From assembly GCF_015223065.1 (NCBI RefSeq), contig NZ_JADFBY010000013.1, positions 37,617 to 101,616 on the forward strand: 64,000 nt of DNA, written 5' to 3'. How positions within the stretch are numbered: the first letter of the stretch is position 1; each line of letters opens with the position of its first letter. The DNA comes from Mucilaginibacter sp. JRF (GTDB lineage Bacteria > Bacteroidota > Bacteroidia > Sphingobacteriales > Sphingobacteriaceae). Positions 36,078 through 44,170 of this stretch are shown one piece after another. The position numbers were made by a program, and so were the translations under genes. The notes under the pieces were generated by a model. That model saw nothing but the letters and a program-made list of their open reading frames with translations, made no database searches and was not told the origin of the DNA.

Positions 36078-36569
36078 CTAATGACAGTTTTCCTGATGCT
36101 TCCACTTCTGCTTGTAATCTTCTATTAGTTTCATACCTGTTTCAAGCTGCTCAGGTTTAAGATGGCTTTTGATCACATATCTTGCACTGGTTGCTCTTTG
36201 AGATGGCAAATACTCTGCTGCAAGCATAGCCCAGAGATATGCTTTAATTAGAGAGTCATCTTCACCTGCACCCATTAAATTAACTGCCAAAGGCCCCATT
36301 GCATTAACTTGTTTTTGTTCGGCTGCAAGTTGCAACCAATGTCTCGCAACAGAATCGTTACGCGTGACGGATAAGCCATATTGGTATGAAAATCCGATAA
36401 CATACTGAGCTAAGCAATTCCCTTGTTCGGCATAGGGTTTTAACGTATTGAATGATGTCTCATAATCTTTAGCATCAAAAGCTTTCAAGCCTTGGTCAAA
36501 CTTAGATTGAGCAAAGGAAAAAGCACAGTATATTAGTGTTAAGGAAAGGGTAAGTAGTATTTGTTTCAT
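36078..36569 (-). CDS. Sel1/TPR-like repeat secreted protein
   Basis: 163 aa with a signal peptide (cleavage near SFAQ, residue 21). Helical repeats follow: FDAKDYETSFNTLKPYAEQGNCLAQYVIG and then GLSVTRNDSVARHWLQLAAEQ resemble Sel1-like/TPR units, which mediate protein contacts. No enzyme motif. The neighbours are small uncharacterised minus-strand genes. Partner and role are unknown. Confidence 0.7.
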   Translation of the reverse strand: MKQILLTLSLTLIYCAFSFAQSKFDQGLKAFDAKDYETSFNTLKPYAEQGNCLAQYVIGFSYQYGLSVTRNDSVARHWLQLAAEQKQVNAMGPLAVNLMGAGEDDSLIKAYLWAMLAAEYLPSQRATSARYVIKSHLKPEQLETGMKLIEDYKQKWKHQENCH

Positions 36570-36624
36570 TATTTAATTACTTGCTGCAATATAGCAATCT
36601 TCTCCCCTGCTTCCTCAAACAGGA

Positions 36625-36771
36625 TTATTTACCCTTACCATTAACTAATAAACTAACCTGCACTAATGTTCCGTCTGGCTGATATTCATAAATTTTCCGT
36701 TTAAGGCTATCGGCAAATATCCAGCTATCAGTCACAATAGCCAAAGCTTTTATTGCGTATCGTAAAATCAT
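36625..36771 (-). CDS. Short ORF (48 aa), same frame as the upstream gene, possible interrupted or coupled reading frame
   Basis: Not obvious as a gene by length, but its ATG directly follows the TAG stop of the 161-aa gene in the same reading frame. The translation has a repeat-like element LAIVTDSWIFADSLKRKIYEY that reads like a beta-propeller blade rather than random sequence. It may be a remnant of a longer protein or the tail reached by stop-codon readthrough. Low confidence. Confidence 0.3.
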   Translation of the reverse strand: MILRYAIKALAIVTDSWIFADSLKRKIYEYQPDGTLVQVSLLVNGKGK

Positions 36772-37257
36772 CTACATTAAAAAGGTTTGAATGTACAAAT
36801 TTTTAGCAGTAGGATTTTCACACGCTCGATCCAATAACTCCTGCCGTTCATTTTCATATTTACGCTTATCAAACAAGTACAAAAAGAAACAAGGCACAAT
36901 ATTTTTATCACTGTAACTTTCTACAATACCCTTACACTCTTGTTCTGTAAAATCGTCTTGGAATAATCTATACCTGAAATAACGTTGCCAAAAGTGAGCT
37001 TCAACACTATCAGGATAAAGTGATATGCCTTTTTCAATAATATCGAAGCATTTTTCAAAGCCAATTAAACTCCATTCATCCGGAATGTTATTAGGAATAT
37101 TAAACTCTATATGCTCGCAAGCAAATTCCCAATAAATAAATGCAAGGTTGATATAGCATTCCAAAGGAGCCAAAGCGTTGGCAGATATACATTTTTCGTA
37201 CTCTTTAACCGCCGCGATATACTCTTTATTAATATCTTTTTTAATAGCCTCTAACAT
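36772..37257 (-). CDS. Uncharacterised TPR-like cytoplasmic protein
   Basis: 161 aa, no signal peptide. Alpha-helical pattern with aromatic-rich repeats (for example CYINLAFIYWEFACEHIEF and AHFWQRYFRYRLFQ) resembling TPR or Sel1 helices. The DNA is noticeably AT-rich compared with the flanking GDSL gene, which suggests recent acquisition or relaxed selection. It starts 8 bp after the end of the GDSL gene, on the same strand. Function unknown. Confidence 0.55.
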   Translation of the reverse strand: MLEAIKKDINKEYIAAVKEYEKCISANALAPLECYINLAFIYWEFACEHIEFNIPNNIPDEWSLIGFEKCFDIIEKGISLYPDSVEAHFWQRYFRYRLFQDDFTEQECKGIVESYSDKNIVPCFFLYLFDKRKYENERQELLDRACENPTAKNLYIQTFLM

Positions 37258-37265
37258 AACTTCAA

Positions 37266-38021
37266 TTACACCAACCCCAACCCCTTAGTCGCTTTCAACC
37301 ATTCGCGGGCCATTAATTCGTGGCCGGCGGGCATGGGGTGTACGCCGTCCCATATCCAGTAGTCGGCGGGAGCTTTCTTCAAGGCATCATTAAAGGCTTG
37401 TTGGTAGGGCACAAATATGGCCTTAAATTCGGTGGCCAGTTTTTTGGCTATTTCGGCACGTTTGGCTGTTTCGGTGTTCCATTGGTCCCACATTTTGTTC
37501 ACCTTGCCGGTGTGCAGCACAAAGGGTTCGCCTATCACCAGCTTTACATTGGGCAGGGCTTCGGTGGTTTGTTTTAGCAGGTTGCGGTAATCAGTTTCAA
37601 AGTTATCGGCAGTAAAGCCTTCTTGTCCGCGCAGCATGGCCAGTACATCGTTCACGCCTACCAGTATGCTCAGTATGTCGGGTTTAATGTCTAAAGTATC
37701 AGTTTGCCAGCGTTTGGCCAGATCAACCACCTTGTTACCACTTACGCCACGATTAAAAAAATGAAACTTACGCTCCGGGTGGTCAAACCACAAACGGCTC
37801 GATATCAGGTACGCGTAGCCATGCCCCATCACGTGATTCCAGTCGTTATCACGGGTACGGTTGCCATCCGTTATCGAATCGCCCTGAAAAAGAATGTTCA
37901 AATCAGTAGGTAGCTTATCGGCCGGGGTTATATCATCAGCCTTAAGCAGTGAGGGCATACCTGCCGCGGCAGTAAATAAAGCAGTGGTTTTCAGGAATGA
38001 ACGACGTGAACTGGCGCACAT
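37266..38021 (-). CDS. SGNH/GDSL hydrolase (lysophospholipase L1-like esterase)
   Basis: 251 aa. The N-terminus has a Tat-like signal (SSRRSFLKTTALFTAAA). The GDSL block I motif FQGDSITDG has catalytic Ser49, and block V carries WDGVHPMPAGHELM with the catalytic Asp and His. Block II/III features (NRGVSGNKV and VGVNDVL, with oxyanion residues) are also present. This is a secreted esterase, plausibly acting on acetylated carbohydrates or lipids. Substrate unknown; the family is often found with carbohydrate-degradation genes in Bacteroidota. Confidence 0.9.
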   Translation of the reverse strand: MCASSRRSFLKTTALFTAAAGMPSLLKADDITPADKLPTDLNILFQGDSITDGNRTRDNDWNHVMGHGYAYLISSRLWFDHPERKFHFFNRGVSGNKVVDLAKRWQTDTLDIKPDILSILVGVNDVLAMLRGQEGFTADNFETDYRNLLKQTTEALPNVKLVIGEPFVLHTGKVNKMWDQWNTETAKRAEIAKKLATEFKAIFVPYQQAFNDALKKAPADYWIWDGVHPMPAGHELMAREWLKATKGLGLV

Positions 38022-38198
38022 ATTTTTAAGTATTAGTTATAGTTGAACAAAGCGCGAAATATACATTTTTAATTTAACCACAATATAACCTACCATGTTA
38101 TGCTTTGATGATGTATCGGCATACATTTCAACAGCCAATTTTGCAGCTTCGCCCTATATTTTAGCGCCATTATGCAAGTTATTGTATTATTTTAGGGC

Positions 38199-39224
38199 AT
38201 GAACAAAACCGAAAAACGCATCAGCCTGTACAGTGCTTTGCTTATCGCGCTTTTGTTTTCGGCAGTGCGGTTGCTTGCCGCCCGCAACACCATTGTTGCC
38301 CAATACTGGCGGTTTGATGCTATGGAGGTTCTGTTTCAGTTCACTACCATTGGCGCGTACTGTTACCTGCTGTTCATACTGCACCTTACCCCCGGCCGTT
38401 ACCTCTCGGCCCTGCGCGAGCAGAAGCGATATTTTAGCTACATACTATTCACCCTTTTGCTGTTTTTAGGTTGCCTGATAATATGCGATATTTTGCAATA
38501 CAGGCTATTTACCGAGAACCATCACTTTAGGCGGGTATTATGGATACGCAATTTCAGCAGGTTCATGTTCAGTACCATGCTGTCGGGCATCATTATTAAA
38601 ATTATGTTGTTGCTACGCGATGGCAGGCGGCGCGAACGGGATAATCAGCAGTTGCGCAATGCCTACCTGGTAGCCGAATTGGAATTATTGAAAGAGCAGA
38701 TCAATCCGCATTTTTTGTTCAACTCGCTGAGCAGTCTTTCGGCATTGGTTAAGGAGAACAGCGGCATGGCGCAGCAGTATATTAACCACCTGGCTAAGGT
38801 GTTCAGGTACGCGCTTAATAAACCCGGTACAACGCTGGTTACCCTTGGCAACGAGCTTGACACCCTGGCATCATACGCCGAGCTGATAAAAATGCGGCTC
38901 GAAGATGCCTTCATCCTGAAAATAGAGGTACCGGCAAATTATCTGAACTATAAAATACCGCACCTATCTCTGCAACCCCTGCTCGAAAATGCCTGCAAGC
39001 ATAATGCCGCCACAAGCAAAAGACCATTAACGGTAAGTATCGAAATCACTGACGATCAGCTTACCATAAGTAATAACCTGCAACCTGTGGCTTTCAGCGG
39101 TGAGCATAGCACCGGCATTGGCCTGTATAACCTTGCCGAACGTTACCGCATCATGATGCAAACCGAAATAGTTATCGAAAAAACTGACCGGCAATTTATT
39201 GTAAAACTACCCTTAACTAAATGA
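38199..39224 (+). CDS. LytS/YehU-type sensor histidine kinase
   Basis: 341 aa. About four N-terminal transmembrane segments (roughly 9-27, 44-63, 78-98 and 120-139), a short linker, then the HisKA-like PF06580 module with the phospho-acceptor His171 in EQINPHFLFNSLSSL and the ATPase motif LSLQPLLENACKHN. GIGLYNLAERY is the G-box equivalent. It overlaps its response regulator gene by 4 bp (ATGA). The signal is unknown. This is one of two such pairs in the window. Confidence 0.92.
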   Translation: MNKTEKRISLYSALLIALLFSAVRLLAARNTIVAQYWRFDAMEVLFQFTTIGAYCYLLFILHLTPGRYLSALREQKRYFSYILFTLLLFLGCLIICDILQYRLFTENHHFRRVLWIRNFSRFMFSTMLSGIIIKIMLLLRDGRRRERDNQQLRNAYLVAELELLKEQINPHFLFNSLSSLSALVKENSGMAQQYINHLAKVFRYALNKPGTTLVTLGNELDTLASYAELIKMRLEDAFILKIEVPANYLNYKIPHLSLQPLLENACKHNAATSKRPLTVSIEITDDQLTISNNLQPVAFSGEHSTGIGLYNLAERYRIMMQTEIVIEKTDRQFIVKLPLTK

Positions 39225-39997
39225 ACACGCCCCTAAATATAGTTATAGTTGAAGATGAACCCGTTATAGCCCGCGAACTGGCCCGGTTGCTCACGCAGAT
39301 AGATACCGGTATAAACATTACCACTGTGCTTAATTCGGTTGAGGAGGCTACGGACTGGTTCCTGAAAAACGCGGATGCTTATCATTTGATATTTATGGAT
39401 ATCAGGTTAAGTGATGGCCTGTCGTTCAGTATATTTAAAAATGTGGCTATTACCCGCCCGGTGATATTTGTAACCTCTTATAATGATTACGCCCTCGATG
39501 CCTTTAAGAACAACGGTATTGATTATATACTGAAACCCTTTGATGAGCAGGAGATCAGTCGCGCATTAACAAAATACCGGCAGCTTACCGGCCAGCAGCA
39601 GGCACCTGCGATATCAATAGATAATTTATTGCAGCAGATTGGTCAGTTAAACAAGGCTTACAAAAAATCGTTCCTGGTACATTATCGCAATAAACTGTTA
39701 CCGCTTGAAACGGCATGCATAGCCTGGTTTTATACCGCTAACGAAATGGTGTATGCCCAAACTGATGATAACAGCCGTTACACTATCGACCAAACCATAG
39801 AACAGTTAATGCAGCAGCTCGACCCCGAGATATTTTTCAGGGCTAACCGCCAGTTTATTGTTCAGCGAAAGTTTATACAGGAGGTTGAATTCTTTTTTAA
39901 CGGCCGATTTTTGGTCAGGATAACACCCGAACCACCCGAACGTATACTCATCAGCAAAGCGCGCGTAGCTGAATTTAAGGAGTGGATGAACCGCTGA
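39221..39997 (+). CDS. LytTR-family response regulator
   Basis: 258 aa. Receiver domain with acidic pair Glu11-Asp12 and phospho-acceptor Asp60 in LIFMDIRLSDG, and YILKPF near residue 110. The C-terminal LytTR DNA-binding domain (about 150-258) carries FRANRQFIVQRKFIQEVEFF. It acts with the LytS-like kinase encoded just upstream. Possible targets include the small secreted proteins and the serine hydrolase downstream, although no repeat operator was identified. Confidence 0.92.
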   Translation: MNTPLNIVIVEDEPVIARELARLLTQIDTGINITTVLNSVEEATDWFLKNADAYHLIFMDIRLSDGLSFSIFKNVAITRPVIFVTSYNDYALDAFKNNGIDYILKPFDEQEISRALTKYRQLTGQQQAPAISIDNLLQQIGQLNKAYKKSFLVHYRNKLLPLETACIAWFYTANEMVYAQTDDNSRYTIDQTIEQLMQQLDPEIFFRANRQFIVQRKFIQEVEFFFNGRFLVRITPEPPERILISKARVAEFKEWMNR

Positions 39998-40131
39998 TGG
40001 TATACCAGCTTCACACTTCATCGGCATTCCAGGTAACTTCGCCCGCCTATGTTGCTGTTTTACCCGCAATGCTGATGCCTATAGCGGTTTTACATCGTCA
40101 TACCATCAATATTAACTTAAATTTTTATTGT

Positions 40132-40338
40132 ATGAAAAAGATGATCCTGATGCTGGCAGTAGTTATGCTGAGCAGCATCACCCTAAAAGCCCAGCATGTG
40201 CATGTTGTACACCGGGTAACCACCACACGCGTAGTAGCAGTAAGGCCGGTAGTAGTTCGGCCGGTGCGTACGGTGGTGGTGAGGCCTGTAGTTGTAGCAC
40301 GCCCGGCTGTAGTCCGTACACGAGTAATTGTCCATTAA
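40132..40338 (+). CDS. Small secreted Val/Arg/Pro-rich repetitive protein
   Basis: 68 aa from the ATG at 40132, which gives a classical signal peptide ending near LKAQ (residue 21). The mature part is low complexity, with repeats such as RPVVVRP and VVRPVR; it is strongly basic and hydrophobic. It is likely a periplasmic or surface peptide whose role I do not know. The frame upstream of 40132 contains no signal-like start, so I reject the longer version. It sits between the LytTR regulator and the Spy-like gene. Confidence 0.55.
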   Translation: MKKMILMLAVVMLSSITLKAQHVHVVHRVTTTRVVAVRPVVVRPVRTVVVRPVVVARPAVVRTRVIVH

Positions 40339-40366
40339 TTTCACTGACCTTACATTTTTACCCATT

Positions 40367-40741
40367 ATGAAAAATACGATCATTTTAGCGCTGTTCATCT
40401 TATTTACAGCAGCCATACCGGCAAAGGCACAAAACAAAAAGCTAAACGCCGAGCAAAAAACCGAATTAAAACAACGCTTTGAGGATTATCGCGCCAGGCT
40501 TAACCTCAACCCAATACAAGCAACCGAGGTTCGCGCTATTGATTCGGCGTACCTGATGGGTTTGGCTGAACTTAAAAAGTCGTCATCGGGCAAATTTGCC
40601 AAGCTTAAAAAATTCAAGGGCATAAGTGCCGATAGGGATAAGAAGATGAAGGGCGTATTGAACGACACTCAGTACAAGCAATACCTCGAGTTTAAGGAGG
40701 AGATGAAACAGGAATTAAAGGAAATGAACCAAAAGCAGTAA
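40367..40741 (+). CDS. Small Spy/LTXXQ-like periplasmic helical protein
   Basis: 124 aa from the ATG at 40367 with a signal peptide (cleavage near AKAQ, residue 22). The mature part is a helical, lysine- and glutamate-rich protein with the pattern of Spy/CpxP-like (LTXXQ) chaperone or sensor proteins, for example LKQRFEDYRARLNLNPIQATEVRA. Similar proteins are linked to envelope stress in other phyla. It overlaps no gene and lies 5 bp before the serine hydrolase gene. The family match is by pattern only. Confidence 0.55.
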   Translation: MKNTIILALFILFTAAIPAKAQNKKLNAEQKTELKQRFEDYRARLNLNPIQATEVRAIDSAYLMGLAELKKSSSGKFAKLKKFKGISADRDKKMKGVLNDTQYKQYLEFKEEMKQELKEMNQKQ

Positions 40742-40746
40742 GCACC

Positions 40747-41838
40747 ATGAAAAAATTATTATTGCCATTACTGCTGCTATCAGCCGCCCTTATATTTTTA
40801 TCGTGCAGTGATCATGATGACCCGCAGATACCGCCAGGGTCAACCGGGGCTTATGACTTCGCCACTGTAGATCGTTACTTGCAGGATAACCTGGCCGCTT
40901 ACAATAACCACGTGGTTGTGCTCATTAAAAAAGATGGCCAGCTGATATACAAAAAAGAGATCGGCATGACCGATAGAGCCGTACTGCCTATAGCTTCGGC
41001 CTCCAAATGGCTGTCGGCCTCGGTAATTATGTCGTTGGTTGATGAGCATAAACTATCGCTGGATGATAGCATCGGTAAATTCCTGCCGATGTTCAGTGCA
41101 CACAACAAGGGGAAGATCACCATTCGCCAGTTATTTAGCCATACGGCAGGTTTTGGTGGCGATGAAGGGTCGGACGAGTTGCGCGACAAATATGAATATC
41201 AGCCTGATATGACGCTGGCGCAGGCCGTTGATTCCATAGCCGTTTATACCCCGCTGATCAATCAACCCGGTAAAGCCTTTAACTACGGCAGCACCAGCAT
41301 GCAAATTGGCGGACGGATAGCCGAGGTGGTATCGGGCAAATCATGGCAGACACTGTTCAACGAAAAGATAGGCACACCATGCAACATGAGCGTAGCCTAT
41401 TTAAAAATGAGCACAGCCAATCCGCTTATAGCTGGCGGCGCACGAACCAGCGCGGGCGATTATCTTAACTTTTTGGAGATGATAGTGAACAAGGGCACTT
41501 ATAACGGCAAGCAGGTACTCAGCGCCGAAGCTGTTAAACTGATGACGACCGACCAAACCAAAGGCGCCGAAATTCAGGGTACGCCATACCCGTCAAATCC
41601 ATTTACGCCCTACCCTATGCCCCAGATACGCTACGGGATGGGCAACTGGCTTGATGTGGTTGATGGCTCGGGCAATGTGCTGGAGAGCAGCAGCCCCGGG
41701 TTATTTGGCGCCCACCCCTGGCAGGATTCAAAGCATCACTTAACAGGTATTATATTTACACGTACCCGCCCTAAAAAAAGCAATACCGTAAGCCTTAAAA
41801 TAAGGCAAATGATACGCGATATTGTAAGCAAAGGATAA
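40747..41838 (+). CDS. Serine hydrolase, beta-lactamase/transpeptidase fold (class C type)
   Basis: 363 aa, lipoprotein signal ending FLSC (Cys20). The active-site motif SxxK is SASK (Ser84 to Lys87), followed by the second-motif Tyr in FNYGSTSMQIGG, and a HPWQD-region third motif is present. The fold is shared by class C beta-lactamases, DD-peptidases, and esterases such as EstB; sequence alone does not discriminate. Placed after the Spy-like gene and before a strong terminator, so it may belong to the LytTR-linked unit. Confidence 0.85.
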   Translation: MKKLLLPLLLLSAALIFLSCSDHDDPQIPPGSTGAYDFATVDRYLQDNLAAYNNHVVVLIKKDGQLIYKKEIGMTDRAVLPIASASKWLSASVIMSLVDEHKLSLDDSIGKFLPMFSAHNKGKITIRQLFSHTAGFGGDEGSDELRDKYEYQPDMTLAQAVDSIAVYTPLINQPGKAFNYGSTSMQIGGRIAEVVSGKSWQTLFNEKIGTPCNMSVAYLKMSTANPLIAGGARTSAGDYLNFLEMIVNKGTYNGKQVLSAEAVKLMTTDQTKGAEIQGTPYPSNPFTPYPMPQIRYGMGNWLDVVDGSGNVLESSSPGLFGAHPWQDSKHHLTGIIFTRTRPKKSNTVSLKIRQMIRDIVSKG

Positions 41839-41857
41839 GTGAATAAACACATAAATG

Positions 41858-41883
41858 AAAAGGCCTGAATATTCAGGCCTTTT
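41858..41883. terminator. Bidirectional intrinsic terminator
   Basis: A 26-bp perfect palindrome, with inner half-sites GGCCTGAA/TTCAGGCC, beginning with AAAA and ending with TTTT. It lies between the convergent serine hydrolase and cyclase genes. Confidence 0.85.
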
Positions 41884-41933
41884 CTGTTTAACTATATAAT
41901 ATATTAATCACAGTACTTTAATAAACTGTCTGA

Positions 41934-42632
41934 TCAACCGGCTATGGCCAGCAAATAATCCAGATCTGATGATGATTGTGGTAACAAATTGCCACTGTTG
42001 TAAGGTTTACCGGCTAAACGTATTTGCTGCCCGTGCGATATACCTTGCAGGCGAATGGTTTGCTGATCAAATTGAACCTCACCTGTTTCGATGTGTTTGT
42101 AAGCATCCTCTGATATCAGCATATCATTATTCAGCTCCTTGGTTTTAGCTTGCAGGCGCGATGCTATGTTTACCGGCAAACCCATTACTGATAATTGCGC
42201 GGCACCATCCAACCCAAACTCGCCAACAAATACTTTACCTGAGTGAATGCCCACCCCTACCTCTAACGGGTTACCATAATACGGTATGGCATAAGCCTCG
42301 TTAAACAGCTCAACAGTTTGAAACATGGTTTTGGCAGCCTGGTAAGCATTATTCACGGAGTCGCGCAGGTTATTTTGCAGGCCGAATACGGCATACAGGT
42401 TATCGCCCGCTACTTCAACCACACGACCACTAAAGTTTTTGGTTATCTGATTAAAACCGGTGAACAAGCGCCTCACCACCTGAATTACGGCCTGCGCGTT
42501 CTGCGATTCCATTAGTCCGGTAAAATTGCGTATATCCAGAAACAGGATGGCAAGCTCCTGCTCGTTATCGTTTGATGGAGGAATTACTGCCGGGCAGCCT
42601 CCTTGTAATGCTAAGTTGAGATAGTTTTCCAT
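41934..42632 (-). CDS. Class III adenylate/guanylate cyclase domain protein
   Basis: 232 aa. A single class III catalytic domain: the metal-binding Asp33 is in LFLDIRNFTGL and the second, Asp77, in VVEVAGDNLYAVFG; LSVMGLPVNIASRLQ carries the conserved Asn and Arg. The protein should make a cyclic nucleotide, although which one is not deducible because the purine-recognition residues differ from the canonical pattern. I choose the ATG at 42632; the upstream frame from 42752 adds a 40-residue Cys-rich segment that resembles no known domain. No transmembrane segment. Single gene. Confidence 0.85.
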   Translation of the reverse strand: MENYLNLALQGGCPAVIPPSNDNEQELAILFLDIRNFTGLMESQNAQAVIQVVRRLFTGFNQITKNFSGRVVEVAGDNLYAVFGLQNNLRDSVNNAYQAAKTMFQTVELFNEAYAIPYYGNPLEVGVGIHSGKVFVGEFGLDGAAQLSVMGLPVNIASRLQAKTKELNNDMLISEDAYKHIETGEVQFDQQTIRLQGISHGQQIRLAGKPYNSGNLLPQSSSDLDYLLAIAG

Positions 42633-42921
42633 AACCGTGATATTGCTGTTTTTACCGTTGTAGACGCAAACCTCAGCAAAACATTTTATACAAACTGATA
42701 CATTTTTGAAGCATGATACCACGTTGACGCAAAACAGACAATTGCATGGCAAATGCGATTAAACCAATTGATTATAGGCGGTTGTACACAAATAACCCAG
42801 CATGGTTGCTGATAATAAAAGCAATCCGTACATTGCCAATAATTGCGTGCAAACGCCATACCCTGATTATTTACCTATAGAAAGGCCGTTAGGCAAGACA
42901 AACTAATTCAATAAATGCGCT

Positions 42922-42936
42922 ATCGCGTTGCGCGAT
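42922..42936. promoter_or_regulatory. Palindrome ATCGCG-TTG-CGCGAT upstream of the GH88 operon
   Basis: Two perfect 6-bp arms separated by 3 bp, 50 bp before the GH88 start codon, in an AT-rich region where CG-rich palindromes are unexpected. A LacI- or GntR-like operator would look like this, but no regulator gene adjoins. Confidence 0.35.
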
Positions 42937-42986
42937 GGTTGCGGTGCAGTGTGTAGAGTGTTATTTGAACTAAACCAATTTCTGCA

Positions 42987-44165
42987 ATGATAAAAACGCT
43001 ATCAGCAACATTAATGCTTACCCTTGCCATTACCGGATGCAAAAACCGCGATGAGGTTAATAAGACACCCGAGGATGTGCTTAAGGCGGCAGTAAAACAA
43101 TATGATTATCTGGCCAAGCAGGTTGAACCGGGTGCCTATCCAAAAACTTATCACGCTACAAAAAAACGATTGGAAACCAGTAAATCCGACTGGTGGTGCA
43201 GCGGCTTTTTTCCGGGTACATTGCTGTTGCTTGATGAAGCGCAGGGCGCCCCGCAGCTAAAGGAAAAAGCGCTGGCCGTTATGGATGATCTGAAACGGGA
43301 GCAATATAATACCTCAACGCACGATCTGGGTTTTATGATGTATTGCAGCTTTGGTACTGCCGAACGCCTCAACCCGAAAAAGGAATATGAGGATGTACTG
43401 ATGCAAAGCGCCAAATCATTAATAACACGATACAATAAGGCGGCAAAGTGCATTCAATCATGGGATACTAACAATGCCGGCGAAATGCCCGTGATCATTG
43501 ACAATATGATGAACCTGGAGCTACTATTCTGGGCAAGCAAATTCAGTGGCGATAGTACGTATAAAAACATCGCCATAACTCATGCCAATACCACCATCAA
43601 AAACCATTTCAGGCCCGATTATAGCTCGTACCATGTGGTGGTTTACAATAATAAAACCGGCGAGGTAGTTAAACGCAAAACCGCGCAGGGCGCCGCCGAT
43701 AATTCATCATGGGCGCGAGGGCAGGCCTGGGGACTGTATGGCTACACGGTAATGTATCGCGAAACTAAGGACAGCACTTATCTGTCACAAGCCAACCATA
43801 TTGCCAACTACATACTCACCTACGCTACCATGCCCCAAAACCTGATACCTTATTGGGATTATCAGGCACCAGGCATACCTAACGCCCTGCACGATTCATC
43901 TGCCGGGGCTATCACCGCGTCGGCATTGATAGAATTAAGCGGGTATGTTGATAAGGCCTTATCGACCAAATATCTCGAAGCGGCAAAAACCATTATCACC
44001 GCCCTGTCAAGCCCTCAATATTTTGCCGAACAGGGTACCAATGGCGGCTTTTTGCTAAAGCATGGTGTAGGCAGCATGCCCGACAAAAGTGAGATAGATG
44101 TACCCCTAACCTACGGGGATTATTATTTTGTGGAAGCGCTAATGCGTTATAAAAAAGTGAAATAG
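42987..44165 (+). CDS. Unsaturated glucuronyl hydrolase, GH88
   Basis: 392 aa. Lipoprotein signal ending ITGC (Cys18). An (alpha/alpha)6 barrel enzyme that hydrolyses the unsaturated uronic acid from the non-reducing end of oligosaccharides released by lyases. Catalytic Asp pair: Asp113 in THDLGFMMY and Asp172 in VIIDNMMNL. First gene of a cluster continuing with DUF4861, KduI, KduD and an ExuT-type transporter, which together form a route to 2-keto-3-deoxygluconate. Because the product is freed by a lyase step, the original polysaccharide (pectin, ulvan, glycosaminoglycan or similar) is not fixed by these genes. Confidence 0.93.
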   Translation: MIKTLSATLMLTLAITGCKNRDEVNKTPEDVLKAAVKQYDYLAKQVEPGAYPKTYHATKKRLETSKSDWWCSGFFPGTLLLLDEAQGAPQLKEKALAVMDDLKREQYNTSTHDLGFMMYCSFGTAERLNPKKEYEDVLMQSAKSLITRYNKAAKCIQSWDTNNAGEMPVIIDNMMNLELLFWASKFSGDSTYKNIAITHANTTIKNHFRPDYSSYHVVVYNNKTGEVVKRKTAQGAADNSSWARGQAWGLYGYTVMYRETKDSTYLSQANHIANYILTYATMPQNLIPYWDYQAPGIPNALHDSSAGAITASALIELSGYVDKALSTKYLEAAKTIITALSSPQYFAEQGTNGGFLLKHGVGSMPDKSEIDVPLTYGDYYFVEALMRYKKVK

Positions 44166-44170
44166 TGTTT

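Noticed and set aside
35771..37257. Prophage or genomic island
   Set aside because: Only one Ea22-like small gene and AT-rich neighbours; no integrase, capsid or attachment repeats, and the tRNA at 34403 has no duplicated 3' end that I could see nearby.
42633..42752. 40-residue Cys-rich N-terminal extension of the nucleotide cyclase
   Set aside because: Not ferredoxin-like in spacing and no support for its start; the ATG at 42632 gives a normal cyclase domain start.
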